Below are positions 55,062 through 64,000 of a stretch of 64,000 nt of DNA, piece by piece. The notes beneath the pieces are model-generated. The model was not told the origin of the DNA and did not search any database. It was given only the letters and a program-made list of their open reading frames with translations. The translations under genes and the position numbers were made by a program. Position 1 is the stretch's first letter, and every line of letters begins with the position of its first letter. Source of the DNA: Trebouxia sp. TZW2008 (Eukaryota > Chlorophyta > Trebouxiophyceae > Trebouxiales > Trebouxiaceae); NCBI GenBank assembly GCA_002118135.1, contig BDIU01000363.1:25171-89170 (forward strand), written 5' to 3'.

Positions 55062-58000
55062 CTACGTTGCTTGTAAGCAGAGCGCCTGGTTTATTGCTTG
55101 ATCGTAGGCTGCCTTGAACTCCTTCAGCGTTCTGCTTGTCCTGCACAGCTTCTTCGTTTCGATTGCCGCAATATCGGCTGAGTCGCCGGCTTCAACAGCT
55201 TCTTGCAGCCTCGCAAGCTGATAGAAAACCTCGCTTTGTGTTGAAATGCTGCGAAACCCAAAGTCAGCGACGATACCATCCACCAGAGCAACTGCAGCAT
55301 CGCTGGTCAGCCCCTGCACAACCAGCTGCTCGATCGCTTCAGGCAAGCACCTCTTCTTCCTGAGGTTGTCCACTGCGCTCTTAGCATGGCGAACACCTTT
55401 CGTTCTTGGCAGTCCCAATCCATTCTTGTTCATAACCAGCTGACTCTTGATGCTTGCATATTGCCCACCACCTACCCATTCCTTGTACCTGCCATCAATT
55501 GACTGACTCTGGAAGAAGTCTGGATGCCTTGGTGCATTTCTGACATTGTCTGGCTGTGCTTCAGGCACTTGATTGTCTCCAGCACTGCTTGAGCCAAACA
55601 GCACAGCCTGATTCAGAGGTTCAGTAGTGAAAGGTATGTGGCTGAGCTGAACGTCCTGATATGATGCTGCTGACATGACATGTGCTTTGAGATCACTGCC
55701 ACCCTGTGCATCAAACATCAGCTGCCTTCTTCTCAAAAACTCTTCTTTCTGAGCAAATTCCAGATCATCTTGTCTAGCTGTGGCTGCTTGTAGCTCTGCC
55801 AATCTTTTCAGCCTGAGAGCTGCTTGCTTCTCTGTGTCCATCTGCAGCTGAAGCTCTGTAAACCTCCTGTGAGACCTTAGCTGCTCAAGTTCTACCTGCA
55901 TTTGCTGCTCCTTCTCTGCAACATTAAATGCAAACTTCTGCCTCTTTGCCACAGGTTCTTGAGCGACAATTTCTGCTGCTTCTGCAGACCTCAAGTGTGA
56001 ATGCTCTTGTGTCTCTGGGGATTCTGTGTGGGTGCTGCTTGCGTGATGGTGAGCTACTTGTGGAGGCTCCTGTCTTGCACATTTAGCTTGCTGCCATTCT
56101 GCAAGATAGTGCACTTCTTGCATCATCTGGAGCTTGTCCATACTGTCACACTCTGCTTGCAGTACTCTGTCAGAGAAGAAGGCATATTGCTGTGTCTGCA
56201 TGACTTTGATAACACTTGGTAGACCTGCCACCACATTCATGCCATGTTTGAGAAGGTTGATAGGCAAAGCTTGCCAGTATGCCTCAGCAAGTTTTAGCAT
56301 GGTATGCAGGACTTCTTGTCTTCTTATGCCTGCCACTTCTGAGCTGGCAGAAAGCCCAGGTAGCAATGCATCGCACCATGATGCATCAACAGCAACTGCA
56401 GCTCTGCCCAGATGGTGATTTTGCCTCCAGCTGTCTTTATTAAAACCTGCCATCACTGCTTGTACATCAACATATGCCCCTGCATGGTGTGGAGCATAAC
56501 ACCTGCCCTGAGTGTCAGTCTTCCAGCTAAACTGTCTGTTGACTTCATCAGGTGCTGCTCCAGCAGCAAGGGCATTGCCTGCAGCAGTTTTGCGGAAAAG
56601 TCCAGACCTTTTGTCCTTGTCCCTGCCAGAAATTTCTTGGACTACACTTCGGTGCAGACTGTCAATCTGTTTAGTTCGACCTTCCTTGTCTTTTACACTG
56701 TTTGGAAAGAAGACTCTGCTTCTCCATAGCAGCTGTTGGCAAGCTTCTGAATTATTTGCAAGATAATCTGATCGTAGCATATCCAGGAACGAAAAGCTGT
56801 TGATGGCAATCTCATGTGCTAGGAGATTAGCAAGAGCAGCAAATGCGTCTTGATCTGCTTTTGCATGGCGTGTAATGCGGGTTGACTCGAGCTTGCCAGT
56901 TCTGTTTGTTTTGTGTTCGTTGATACCAATGGACAGTATGTCAAAGGGCTGAGGCACCATGCGCTGGTCTGCCTGCTGAATAAACAGGTTCGGCCACGCC
57001 ATGAGGATTATCCCACAGGCACGGAAACCTGCACATGTCATCATGATGTCATTCAGCGTGATTCACACAAGCGTGCTGACTTCTTCAGCGCATCCGCAGC
57101 TGGCATGCATACCAGTGCATAATGCATCATTATGAACATTAACGATGATAATGAAGCACAACAATTTTGCATGTATGCTTTGAAACTTGATGTCATTACG
57201 CATGCCCTCTCAAGGGCAAGTGTGATCTTGCATTGCAGTCAATGCATGGCTGTCAAAATGGGTAGCGGCCTGTGGTTGCAAATGTCTGCTGTCCAGAGAC
57301 ATGCTTTATGCATGCAGGTTCCTGTCATGATCAGCTAGCCCTAGGGCTCAGGGCGAGTTGTCCGACTCACTGCTGAGGTTTGCAGAAGCCGTAGCAGATT
57401 CAGATGAACAGGCTATGCGCAAGCACCTTCTTTGCATCACAAATAGCTCACACTGCAAAAAAAATGACTCGCCTGTCAGCACGTTGACCAAGTAGAGAGC
57501 TTCTGCTCGGGCGGCTTTCATACGATCCGGCATCTCAGCGCAGACTCTCAGCAGTTTTTGCAGCTCTGCCGAAGAGATGATGTTCCTGTCCTTTTGGGTC
57601 TTGCCTTCATCTACAGGGCAAGACAACGCAGCTTGAGCGCTATCCACCCTGGCCTGACTGGTGACAGCATGCATGAAGTCGAACTCGGGTTTGCTGAACT
57701 CCGGACAGCCCCGGATGTCGCAGAGCTTCTGAAACTGGGTGAAAGCTATCTTCAAGTTGTCTCCAGGGTTTTTGTGCCGAACTCGTTCGGCTTGAAGGAA
57801 CTCCTCACCTACCTTTGCAGAGGTGTTGAGCATGTCATAAACTTTTCCCTCACAGAAAGTAATCCATCGACCGCAGAACCCATCAAACGTCTTCTTTGTG
57901 TTGTGTTTCATCTTGCCGTACCTCTCGTAGACGCGAGCGTCGTGAAGTTTGCGCTCATCAACTCTGCAGTCCAGGGCATGCTCGTCGGCATGCCGACTTC

Positions 58001-58067
58001 TGTGCCTACTCTCGAAGGCTATCAGCCTCTCAGTCGCGGTGCTACTCTCTGAAGCAAACTCGTCCAT
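55062..58067 (-). CDS. Crypton/NDC10-like tyrosine recombinase
   Basis: Two exons, 57473-58067 and 55062-57028, joined by a GC-AG intron (ACAG|GCGAGT ... GTGCAG), give 853 aa (904 if ATG 58220 is used). An N-terminal helical, core-binding-like domain (KKTFDGFCGRWITFCEGK) is followed by a catalytic domain whose box-I arginine spans the splice junction (LTGFRACGI, Arg201). Then EHKTNR (Lys238), RSGLFRKTAAG (Arg344), and SWKTDTQGRCYAP with the probable nucleophile Tyr376. The arrangement with a W-to-Y spacing and the later AVMAGF resembles NDC10 domain 2 and Crypton recombinases rather than phage integrases. A KRQKF basic patch, a coiled coil (about 545-650) and a C-terminal helical region follow. 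Reading frames are intact. Either a mobile-element enzyme or a domesticated copy. Confidence 0.72.
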
Positions 58068-58422
58068 GGCTGCGCAATCGCTGCGAGCAATAGAAAGCTT
58101 GCGCTGGAGACAGTCAGCGTTGAGCTCTGCTGCTGCAAATGATAGTGCAATGTTGTGATTCAAACAGGCAGCATGATGCCTTATATCTACATGCAACCTG
58201 TCGTGCTTCATTTGGGTCATTCAAATGGCTTGGAAGCTGGCTGTATTGTGAGTCATAATGTCAAACCGACATTGCGAAACACTCTCAACGGTTGAGATCA
58301 GCTGGAACAATAATTTGAATCAGATATAGTTCGCTCAATTTCCGGGTGTCACGTTCATACTACTGCTGCATGAAGGCCAAGACATGCCGCACTTAATGTG
58401 TCCTCCAAGAGAAGTAAAGAAT

Positions 58423-58784
58423 TAGGATTTCTTACTTTTTTCCACTAGAGTACGAGCTTGCTCTAACGTTGGTAACAAGGGTTTCGACCGTTGGGCATGC
58501 CGGCTGATATTGCCCGTTCAAAACAAGCGAGGTTAGCATTTTCCATTTTTAGGATACTTATTCAGAAAAAATAAAAACCTCAGATTCTCTGGCCATGAAG
58601 TTTCAAAATTTTGTGACGGATTTTTCAGCTTCAGGTTTTTCTGAGTAGGTATCCTAAATTGGAAAAAGGCTGAAATTGCTTGTTTTGGGATGCCCAGCTC
58701 ACATAGAACATCCAAAGGCAGGCAATCATCTGACCGACCTAGCATGCAGCACATACTCTAGTAAATAAAAAGTAAGAAATCCTA
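58423..58784. mobile_element. 362-bp TA-flanked inverted-repeat element (MITE/foldback)
   Basis: The left end GGATTTCTTACTTTTT (58425-58440) is the exact reverse complement of the right end (58767-58782). Similarity continues inward for about 40 bp (ACTAGAGTA on both sides). Both ends are flanked by TA, as after Tc1/mariner-type insertion. Internal segments also pair (TTAGGATACTTATTCAGAAAAA against its near reverse complement around 58640), so most of the element can fold back. No coding capacity, hence non-autonomous. Confidence 0.75.
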
Positions 58785-58957
58785 TTCACTTACTTATCAT
58801 AGAGGACACAGCAGGCTTCACATAGCAAGTGGCCAGCCCATTATCCAAAGCACCCTGCCCTGGGGTCAAAGAGGCATGACTGGGACAGGGATGTGGCGAA
58901 TGCCAGGAAGAAGCCGATCGATGCCAATCAAGCAACATTCCGTACAGACTCCTTGAA

Positions 58958-59149
58958 GTCTTGACGTTTTCGGCCAAAAACGAAAGGGAACTGACCGGCA
59001 CCTGCGTTTCCCGATTGGATCGGCACTGAACGATCCGTTTCCGACAATTGCGTTGACTAAGCATCTTTCCATCACGGTCTTTGACGGTTTCGGTCAAAAA
59101 CAAAAGGGGACTGACCGGCACCTTCGTTTTCCGATTGAAGCGGCACTCC
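58958..59149. repeat. Pair of direct repeats next to the recombinase gene
   Basis: Two copies of about 73 bp (58958-59029 and 59077-59149; 119-bp period, roughly 80% identical) share TTTCGGYCAAAAACRAAAG, CTGACCGGCACC and CCGATTG..CGGCACT. They end just past the 3' end of the second recombinase gene. Position and structure suit arm or core sites for recombinase binding, which is an inference. Confidence 0.6.
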
Positions 59150-59168
59150 AGGGCGCTTTATCGACTGT

Positions 59169-60188
59169 TTAGTCAGTAACCTTCTCTTCGTCACGGTCTT
59201 CTTCGTTTGATGAGCGCTCTGTGCGATGCCTTGGCTCTATCCACTGGTACTGCGCTTGTGTCGCAGGCGAATGACACATCTCGGCAGCCAGCTGCTCCCG
59301 ACCTCTGATCGTCAACTGACCGTAGGCGAGCATGTGACTGATGTAACTGTGTCTTAGCAAAGTCAGCGTGCAAGGCTTTCCGAAAAGCTTCTGCAAGGTA
59401 CGTCTAGCGTACATGGCGAACGCACTATGCGTGTATGGCTTTGTATTGTTGCTTTCAGTGAACAGGTAAGATCTGGGTTCTTTCTGAAGACTTGCTCTCA
59501 GCTCCTGTGTCAGCTCATGCCCCAAAGATCTGGTGTACAATACTGGGTGATTGCGATCTTGAGTCTTAAATTCCCTCAGTATCAAGACGCCTGCTGCATT
59601 GCTGTCACTTGGAAGCAGTATCTCATTCGGAGTGACTTGATGCAACAAAGCCTGCTGTGCAGCCTTATCATCATCACAATTCAGCAACTGAATGGCACAG
59701 GCATGAAGATCATTCCTGAGAGGAGGGATGCATCCGCCATAGAATGACAGCAGAAGCCTGTCTTTGCTTCCAAAGGTGAGCTTCTTTCTGACTTTCTGGA
59801 GGTCTACATAGCTGACAAAACCTGCCCTTTGCCTCTCAGTGGGTACATTGTCTTTTGCCCTGTCTCTCAACTGAGCATCTAACCGTTCATACTGCTCCAA
59901 GTACAATGCATAGCTAGCTTGCTTTGTTGCTTTCAGGTTTAACAGCTTGTATGCAGCAAGGATGGCTACAATCATAGTCCTCTGGGTCCCAATTTCTGAG
60001 TAGCTCCTGAAGATCCAGTTCAGCACTTTTTGTGGATGCATGCTCAGCACTGGCTGCAGTGCTTTGTTGCTTGCTGCTGCAGCAATGAGGGCCAGCCTTT
60101 TGGAGTAGCCATTACGTGTTTCCTCACTCAGGTGATCAGCTTTCAAGATGGCCTTGATCATGGAATCTAAGTTGTGAATGTTTGTCAT
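59169..60188 (-). CDS. Tyrosine recombinase / integrase
   Basis: Intronless 339-aa protein of the phage-integrase/tyrosine-recombinase class. Residues 1-90 form a helical SAM-like core-binding domain (LSEETRNGYSKRLALIA). The catalytic domain has PPLRNDL (Arg158), REFKTQ (beta-hairpin Lys208), TLLRHSYISHML (Arg279 after LL, followed by His280), MCHSPATQAQYQWIE (His306 and nucleophile Tyr314). So Arg, Lys, Arg, His and Tyr are all present and the enzyme looks intact. The tail is acidic. The sequence style (FYGGCIPPLRND, YTHSAFAMYARR) reminds me of integrases from algal polinton-like and virophage-like elements more than of bacterial ones, but this is a recollection, not a search. Unrelated in sequence to the recombinase at 55-58 kb. 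Confidence 0.82.
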   Translation of the reverse strand: MTNIHNLDSMIKAILKADHLSEETRNGYSKRLALIAAAASNKALQPVLSMHPQKVLNWIFRSYSEIGTQRTMIVAILAAYKLLNLKATKQASYALYLEQYERLDAQLRDRAKDNVPTERQRAGFVSYVDLQKVRKKLTFGSKDRLLLSFYGGCIPPLRNDLHACAIQLLNCDDDKAAQQALLHQVTPNEILLPSDSNAAGVLILREFKTQDRNHPVLYTRSLGHELTQELRASLQKEPRSYLFTESNNTKPYTHSAFAMYARRTLQKLFGKPCTLTLLRHSYISHMLAYGQLTIRGREQLAAEMCHSPATQAQYQWIEPRHRTERSSNEEDRDEEKVTD

Positions 60189-60474
60189 GCAATCTCTGGC
60201 TGCATGTGTGAAATTTGTTTAGTTAGGATCCTAGCTGGATCTTAACAAAGCCAAATTTGCATGTAGCCAATTTAGGTTAGTTCACATACAATCCATGAAT
60301 GCCAATACTACAGTCAATCAAAGATTTCATCAACAAGCATACCTCAATTTGGCATTGCCCAGACTTAACCCAAAACAGCCCCTGTTGCAGTCTTTCAAAA
60401 AGAAAATTTGTGGAATTGTTAAAATCTTCTGTTTATGTCACATGCTTTTCAAGCAAAACAAAATTGCATGTGCT

Positions 60475-60710
60475 TCAGCTTGTTGCAGTAGATTTCCTAT
60501 CCAATATCTGATTTTCCTGTGACAAGTGCTCCACAGGATCTTGATCAGCTGGTTGCCCTCCTGAAATTGCTTGCTTGAATGCATGCAGCCAGGCTTGATG
60601 ATACTTGCTGTTAGCATACTTGTGTTCAAAGGCTTGAAAGCATTCTATCAAGGTGTCCAATCCTTTGTTCAAAGCATTCGCTACAGCATGTTCCACACAG
60701 TCTCTTTTGC
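60475..60710 (-). pseudogene. Frame-shifted continuation of the ORF at 60711-61580
   Basis: On the minus strand an open frame begins before the end of the 61580-60711 ORF and runs to 60475. In the overlap it reads DAEDALDLVPVSKRDCVEHA, then NALNKGLDTLIECFQAFEH, as acidic and helical as the upstream ORF. One base gained or lost near 60760 would fuse both into a protein of about 370 aa. Alternatively it is an unrecognised small intron, or chance. Confidence 0.4.
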
Positions 60711-61580
60711 TCACAGGAACAAGATCCAGAGCATCTTCTGCATCTTGAGGGACAATTTTGTCATTTGAGGGCCTTCAGCAACCAAAAAATCATCCCCTAC
60801 AGGTGAGCCTTCCTCTTCAGGGGCTTGTGCTATATCTTGTTCAGCAATGTTTATTGCATACAAATCTGTGTCAGCATCACCTTTCAGCATCTTCTGTTTG
60901 TCAAGCTCCTTTCTCCAAGCTCTGGGAAGCAAAGGCTCAACAAGCATAGCTAGAGCAGGTGATTGTGCACCATTGTGTTTCAGTTCTTGCAGCAGGGTAT
61001 ACATGCAGTGTTGTCTGTATCCTGATGTGTAGCTAGATCTGTGCAAGAGTTTCTGGGCAAAGACTGCACAGGTGGCCATCAATAGTTGGCTGCGCAGCTT
61101 GATTGATCTCTGCACAAGGGTATCCTCCTGTGTCAGTGTGAGGGTTGCCTTGTTGATCTGAACATATGCACAGACATCATACATGTCTACAATCTTGCTC
61201 TGAACAGCCCAGCTGGCCTCTATACTTTCCTGAGGCTGTCCTTGGTATGCTTTCAGAGTCTCCACTTGCTTTTGCAGATGACTGATCACACCATCAAGAC
61301 AGGAGCAAAGGCTGAGAAGCTCATCTCTCTCTTCATCCTCATCATCCTTTTCAGCAATATGGCTTGTGCTTGCCATGTCACCCTGGTTGATTTGGTTAAA
61401 GACCTGCATTGCCACCCTGGCAGCCCCAAGATTTTGGACAGCAAGAGAGCTAGCTTCATGCAGGTAGTACACTCCTTGCTTGCCACTTTTGACAAGCCAG
61501 CCAAACAATTGACAATGTGCATCACACTTGCTAGCACATTGCTGCAGCTGTTCTGATGCATTTTGCTCAGTCAATTTCAT
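60711..61580 (-). CDS. Hypothetical protein of the recombinase element
   Basis: 289-aa intronless ORF, family not recognised. The protein is largely helical: a short N-terminal Cys/Gln-rich part, an acidic linker (EKDDEDEERDELLSL), coiled-coil-like helices (VISHLQKQVETLKAYQ; IKLRSQLLMATCAVFAQKLL) and an acidic C-terminus (EEEGSPVGDD). The C-terminal 16 residues switch frame relative to the following open frame, so the true end may be elsewhere. It shares a 188-bp divergent promoter with the ORF at 61769. Probably element cargo or a structural gene; no function can be assigned. Confidence 0.5.
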   Translation of the reverse strand: MKLTEQNASEQLQQCASKCDAHCQLFGWLVKSGKQGVYYLHEASSLAVQNLGAARVAMQVFNQINQGDMASTSHIAEKDDEDEERDELLSLCSCLDGVISHLQKQVETLKAYQGQPQESIEASWAVQSKIVDMYDVCAYVQINKATLTLTQEDTLVQRSIKLRSQLLMATCAVFAQKLLHRSSYTSGYRQHCMYTLLQELKHNGAQSPALAMLVEPLLPRAWRKELDKQKMLKGDADTDLYAINIAEQDIAQAPEEEGSPVGDDFLVAEGPQMTKLSLKMQKMLWILFL

Positions 61581-61768
61581 GTCAAGAACATTGTGTCAGA
61601 TCTCAGCCTACCATAGCTTCATTGATTTTGCACAGTCAATTGTATCCCACAAAATTGATGACACTCTTGCATCAAGTCAGAGGTGCAGCATCAGGACTTT
61701 GCCTCCACATTGAGCCTCTCTACACAACTTCATCTTGCTAAGAGAGTGTCTTTGTTTGAACACCAACC
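61581..61768. promoter_or_regulatory. Divergent promoter of two element ORFs
   Basis: 188 bp between divergent start codons, suggesting coordinate expression. No motif recognised. Confidence 0.35.
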
Positions 61769-62350
61769 ATGGACAACATGTCAGTGCTTGAACAAGCTCT
61801 GAATCTTCTGCCTCTAACAGTGTCAGTTGATGACAAGGCAGTCAAGGAAGCTGTCATCAGTCATCTTGCACAGGAGGTGTGTCTCCATTTGCGTCAACAG
61901 TTGCCTACAACCTTTGATGTGGCTGAGGACATTATGAAACAAGCTTTGGCAGCAGGGTTGATCATTACACAACAGAAGGTCATTGCCAACCCTCCCACCT
62001 TTGTAAGGATCACCAAGAAGTATCAAAGACGTGCCAGCACACCTGCCTTGAGCAACTCCAGCATTTTGACAAACAGTGTCAGTAGTGCTGCAGGCAGAGC
62101 TGGAAGCCCAGAAGTCAGCAGCTCAAATCAATTTGGTGGTTCTGCATCTGGCTCAGCTGGCAGCTTGGGAGTGCAAGACTTCATGAATCCAGGCATCTTG
62201 AAGACTGCCAAGCTGTGGAGGTTTCAGAAGCTCAGTAGAGGTGAGCTTGTAGATCTGGTACAGCACTATACTCAAGTCACACCCTCAGTCACAGCCACCA
62301 AAGCACAACTCATCAAGAGCTTGATGGATGTTGCTGTTGGGCTGCAGTGA
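61769..62350 (+). CDS. Hypothetical protein with possible C-terminal SAP-like motif
   Basis: 193-aa intronless ORF. Residues 1-80 are helical (VLEQALNLLPLTVSVDDKAV, then EVCLHLRQQLPTTFDVAEDI). A Ser/Gly/Ala-rich flexible linker follows (about 90-140), then a helix-turn-helix-like end (FQKLSRGELVDLVQHYTQ, VTATKAQLIKSLMDVA) whose spacing resembles SAP DNA-binding motifs. This suggests DNA binding but is only a visual match. Runs opposite to the flanking ORFs. Confidence 0.5.
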   Translation: MDNMSVLEQALNLLPLTVSVDDKAVKEAVISHLAQEVCLHLRQQLPTTFDVAEDIMKQALAAGLIITQQKVIANPPTFVRITKKYQRRASTPALSNSSILTNSVSSAAGRAGSPEVSSSNQFGGSASGSAGSLGVQDFMNPGILKTAKLWRFQKLSRGELVDLVQHYTQVTPSVTATKAQLIKSLMDVAVGLQ

Positions 62351-62607
62351 GTGGTCTACTTGCACAAGTTCACTTGTACCAGGCACCTTCTTGTAGTTGT
62401 GTTTAATTTGAGACATAGTTGGTCACTGCAGGCTAAGAGAAGAGGCTCTGCTTGTGAGCCAGGAAATGCATGCAAAGTGAGTAGTCTCATAGAGCAGGTG
62501 CTTCTGAGCAAAGCATTGACCTGCATATTAGCATGTGATAAACATGAGGGGAACACCTTTCATGTTTGTTTTCTTTCTGTTTGTTTGCTGAGGTTGGTAG
62601 AAGTGTC

Positions 62608-63018
62608 TCATGGTCTGTGAGCAAACAATATTGATCTGAGCCTGGTAGCAGACATGGCTTTCTGCATACTCAACACAGTGTCAATCACAGCTGCTGCCAG
62701 CTTTGAGTGAAGAATGACTGCATCTGTATCTTCATAGCTGAAGACAGGACCTCTGCCTTGCTCAAAACCTAATGCATCTAGAACATATTGATGCAATGGA
62801 GCCAAGGTTTGGAAGTAGTGGCCTTTGGTTATTTCCATTCGAACTGTCTTGTCATCCAAGTCTATGACAAGCCCAATGATAAAGTGGTGTCTTGCTCCTG
62901 AGTCCACACTGTGGTACCCTTTCTCACCAGTCAGCTTAACACATGATCCTTGACAACTTTCCTGTTGTTTGACAAACTGCTGGATGAAATCAGCTACTTC
63001 TGCTGCAGGAGTGCTCAT
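62608..63018 (-). CDS. Hypothetical protein of the recombinase element
   Basis: 136-aa intronless ORF, not recognised. The centre looks like a compact alpha/beta fold (HHFIIGLVIDLDDKTVRMEI, then FQTLAPLHQYVLDALGFEQG), with helices at both ends. Codon use and the even hydrophobic pattern support coding. Separated by 257 bp from the ORF at 61769 (tail-to-tail). Confidence 0.45.
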   Translation of the reverse strand: MSTPAAEVADFIQQFVKQQESCQGSCVKLTGEKGYHSVDSGARHHFIIGLVIDLDDKTVRMEITKGHYFQTLAPLHQYVLDALGFEQGRGPVFSYEDTDAVILHSKLAAAVIDTVLSMQKAMSATRLRSILFAHRP

Positions 63019-63510
63019 GTCTACTGGTCCACAGTAAGCCTACATGGCACTCAACTACTGTAGATCTCAAAGCCAATCAATTTTGTAGAATGAAGGGCTG
63101 CAGTGATCCTTTGCTGATGCAGACATGTGCCTACTTGTCTTGGCTTGCAATGGCAGATCAGCATTAGCCATCACACAGCTTCTACATCATGAAGACAGGC
63201 TCTAAAGACCTCTCAACATGCTTGCTGTTTGAGAGGTATGGAGGGTATCCCATGGTGCCTCATTCAAGATGGTTTGATCATGGTACATTTGCCAATACTG
63301 CACACAATCTAACATGTAAGATTCCAACAAACTTTGTAGTCTGTCAGATGCACATTGAAACATCAATGTTGCATTTACAGCAGGACAACAGCATTTTGAA
63401 GCTATGGTCAAAGGAATTACATCAAGGCAGCAAGTCAAAACAAGCTAGCAACAATGGCTGTGTCAGCTGCTGGGCTATGTGGTTTTGTAGGTGTGCCTTG
63501 GTCACCCTGA
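63019..63510. other. Spacer between element ORFs
   Basis: A plus-strand open frame (63189-63542, 117 aa) overlaps the next gene's end and shows no clear protein character. No other feature seen. Confidence 0.35.
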
Positions 63511-63984
63511 TCACATGGCTTGATGCAGTGCTGTGCTTCTGATCTGTTGACAAGCCCAGTGCACAGCCTGTCTGTATTGTCCCAAAGTGATTGTGGTCTC
63601 AGCTGTGACTGTGTCCTGGTCTTGCTTTGCTGTGTCACCAGCAAGCAGTCTTGCCCCTTCTGTCATCTGGTCCAAAGTGAGTGACATGCTCTCTGCAATT
63701 TGGGTTAGAAGGTTGACTGCCATGGCTGCAGTTGCTCCTAGCTGAATCATAGACTCAATGAGCTGAGGCAGGTGCCTGTTCTTCTTGTGCAGGCTGGAGT
63801 TGCGTCTACCAAGCATCAGAGTAGGGTCAGCCTTGATCTGCTTGACCCTCTCTGCAATTGTGGTGGACCCATGACTCCATTCTGACCAAGCCAATGGGAT
63901 TGAGCTGATGCTGCCACTGGTGTCATAGAGGGCTGGTGATATCAGGCCACTGGTGAAGGTCTGGCCCTCAGAGGGAGGCCCCAC
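63511..63984 (-). CDS. Hypothetical protein, possibly starting beyond right edge
   Basis: 157 codons from an ATG at 63982-63984; only 16 bp remain to the window edge, so the real start may lie outside. Helical composition with a basic stretch (LMLGRRNSSLHKKNRHLPQL), a hydrophobic helix (IQLGATAAMAVNLLTQIAES) and a Thr-rich segment. Family not recognised. Same strand as the other element genes. Confidence 0.45.
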   Translation of the reverse strand: MGPPSEGQTFTSGLISPALYDTSGSISSIPLAWSEWSHGSTTIAERVKQIKADPTLMLGRRNSSLHKKNRHLPQLIESMIQLGATAAMAVNLLTQIAESMSLTLDQMTEGARLLAGDTAKQDQDTVTAETTITLGQYRQAVHWACQQIRSTALHQAM

Positions 63985-64000
63985 ATAAGCATCTGCAGCT

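Larger units (their letters stand above)
58221..59168. other. Non-coding stretch between the two recombinase genes
   Basis: Contains the inverted-repeat element 58423-58784 and the direct-repeat pair 58958-59149 and, next to 58067, the promoter of the first recombinase. No ORF with support. Confidence 0.6.
58800..64000. mobile_element. Candidate tyrosine-recombinase mobile or virus-derived element, right end outside window
   Basis: From about 58.8 kb to the right edge all ORFs are intronless, while nearly all host genes to the left have 2-15 exons. The block holds paired direct repeats, a tyrosine recombinase, and at least four unrecognised ORFs on both strands with short spacers. This is the layout of a large DNA transposon or an integrated polinton-like virus. 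I see no capsid, ATPase, polymerase or protease inside the visible part, so the class is open. Confidence 0.5.

Noticed and set aside
1..64000. CRISPR arrays, bacterial operons, ribosome-binding sites
   Set aside because: The repeats are diverged and directly adjacent without unique spacers, and genes are spliced; this is eukaryotic DNA.

Overview
The window is nuclear DNA of a eukaryote, most probably a coccoid green alga (Chlorophyta, Trebouxiophyceae-like). Most genes are cut into about 5-15 short exons by GT-AG introns whose acceptors nearly always read (C/T)TGCAG. Gene content fits a green lineage (a DOT2-like splicing factor, plant-type glyoxylate/succinate-semialdehyde reductase, LEA2, MOZART1), and TGTAA poly(A)-like signals follow some stop codons. 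No rRNA, tRNA or CRISPR was seen. Exon models were built by hand from GT/GC-AG sites, codon phase and family resemblance; every spliced model closes in frame.

Layout. 0.2-6.5 kb (-): SART1/DOT2, with the C-terminus off the left edge. 6.6-9.2 kb (+): organellar glyoxylate/succinic semialdehyde reductase, divergent from SART1 over 127 bp. 9.5-13.2 kb (-): unrecognised coiled-coil protein. 14.0-15.5 kb (-): ETHE1-type persulfide dioxygenase. 15.9-19.5 kb (+): MFSD6-like transporter. 20.1-22.3 kb (-): RMT2-type arginine methyltransferase. 22.6-22.9 kb (+): MOZART1. 23.5-36.1 kb (+): a 15-exon NELF-B/COBRA1 homologue. 36.9-37.8 kb (-): F-box protein. 38.2-40.4 kb (+): secreted SIMPL-domain protein. 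41.1-50.0 kb (+): leucine-rich-repeat protein. 51.0-51.6 kb (-): LEA2 membrane protein. 52.3-54.3 kb (-): Tim17/22/23-family (TIMMDC1-like) protein.

From about 54.5 kb the character changes: a Crypton/NDC10-like tyrosine recombinase (55.1-58.1 kb), a 362-bp TA-flanked inverted-repeat element (58.4-58.8 kb), a pair of about 73-bp direct repeats, a second and unrelated tyrosine recombinase (59.2-60.2 kb), and a run of intronless unrecognised ORFs reaching the right edge. This looks like one or two mobile or virus-derived elements next to housekeeping genes.

Two results stand out. First, NELF-B is a subunit of the metazoan promoter-proximal pausing complex and is not known from land plants or yeast; here it is aligned along nearly its whole length. 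Second, across several host genes, and most strongly in NELF-B and the LRR gene, the DNA around exon-intron junctions has been copied in tandem (2-7 copies, units 60-290 bp). This leaves decayed extra donors, acceptors and part-exons inside introns. One NELF-B intron also holds an array of about 213-bp units that can each fold into a long hairpin.
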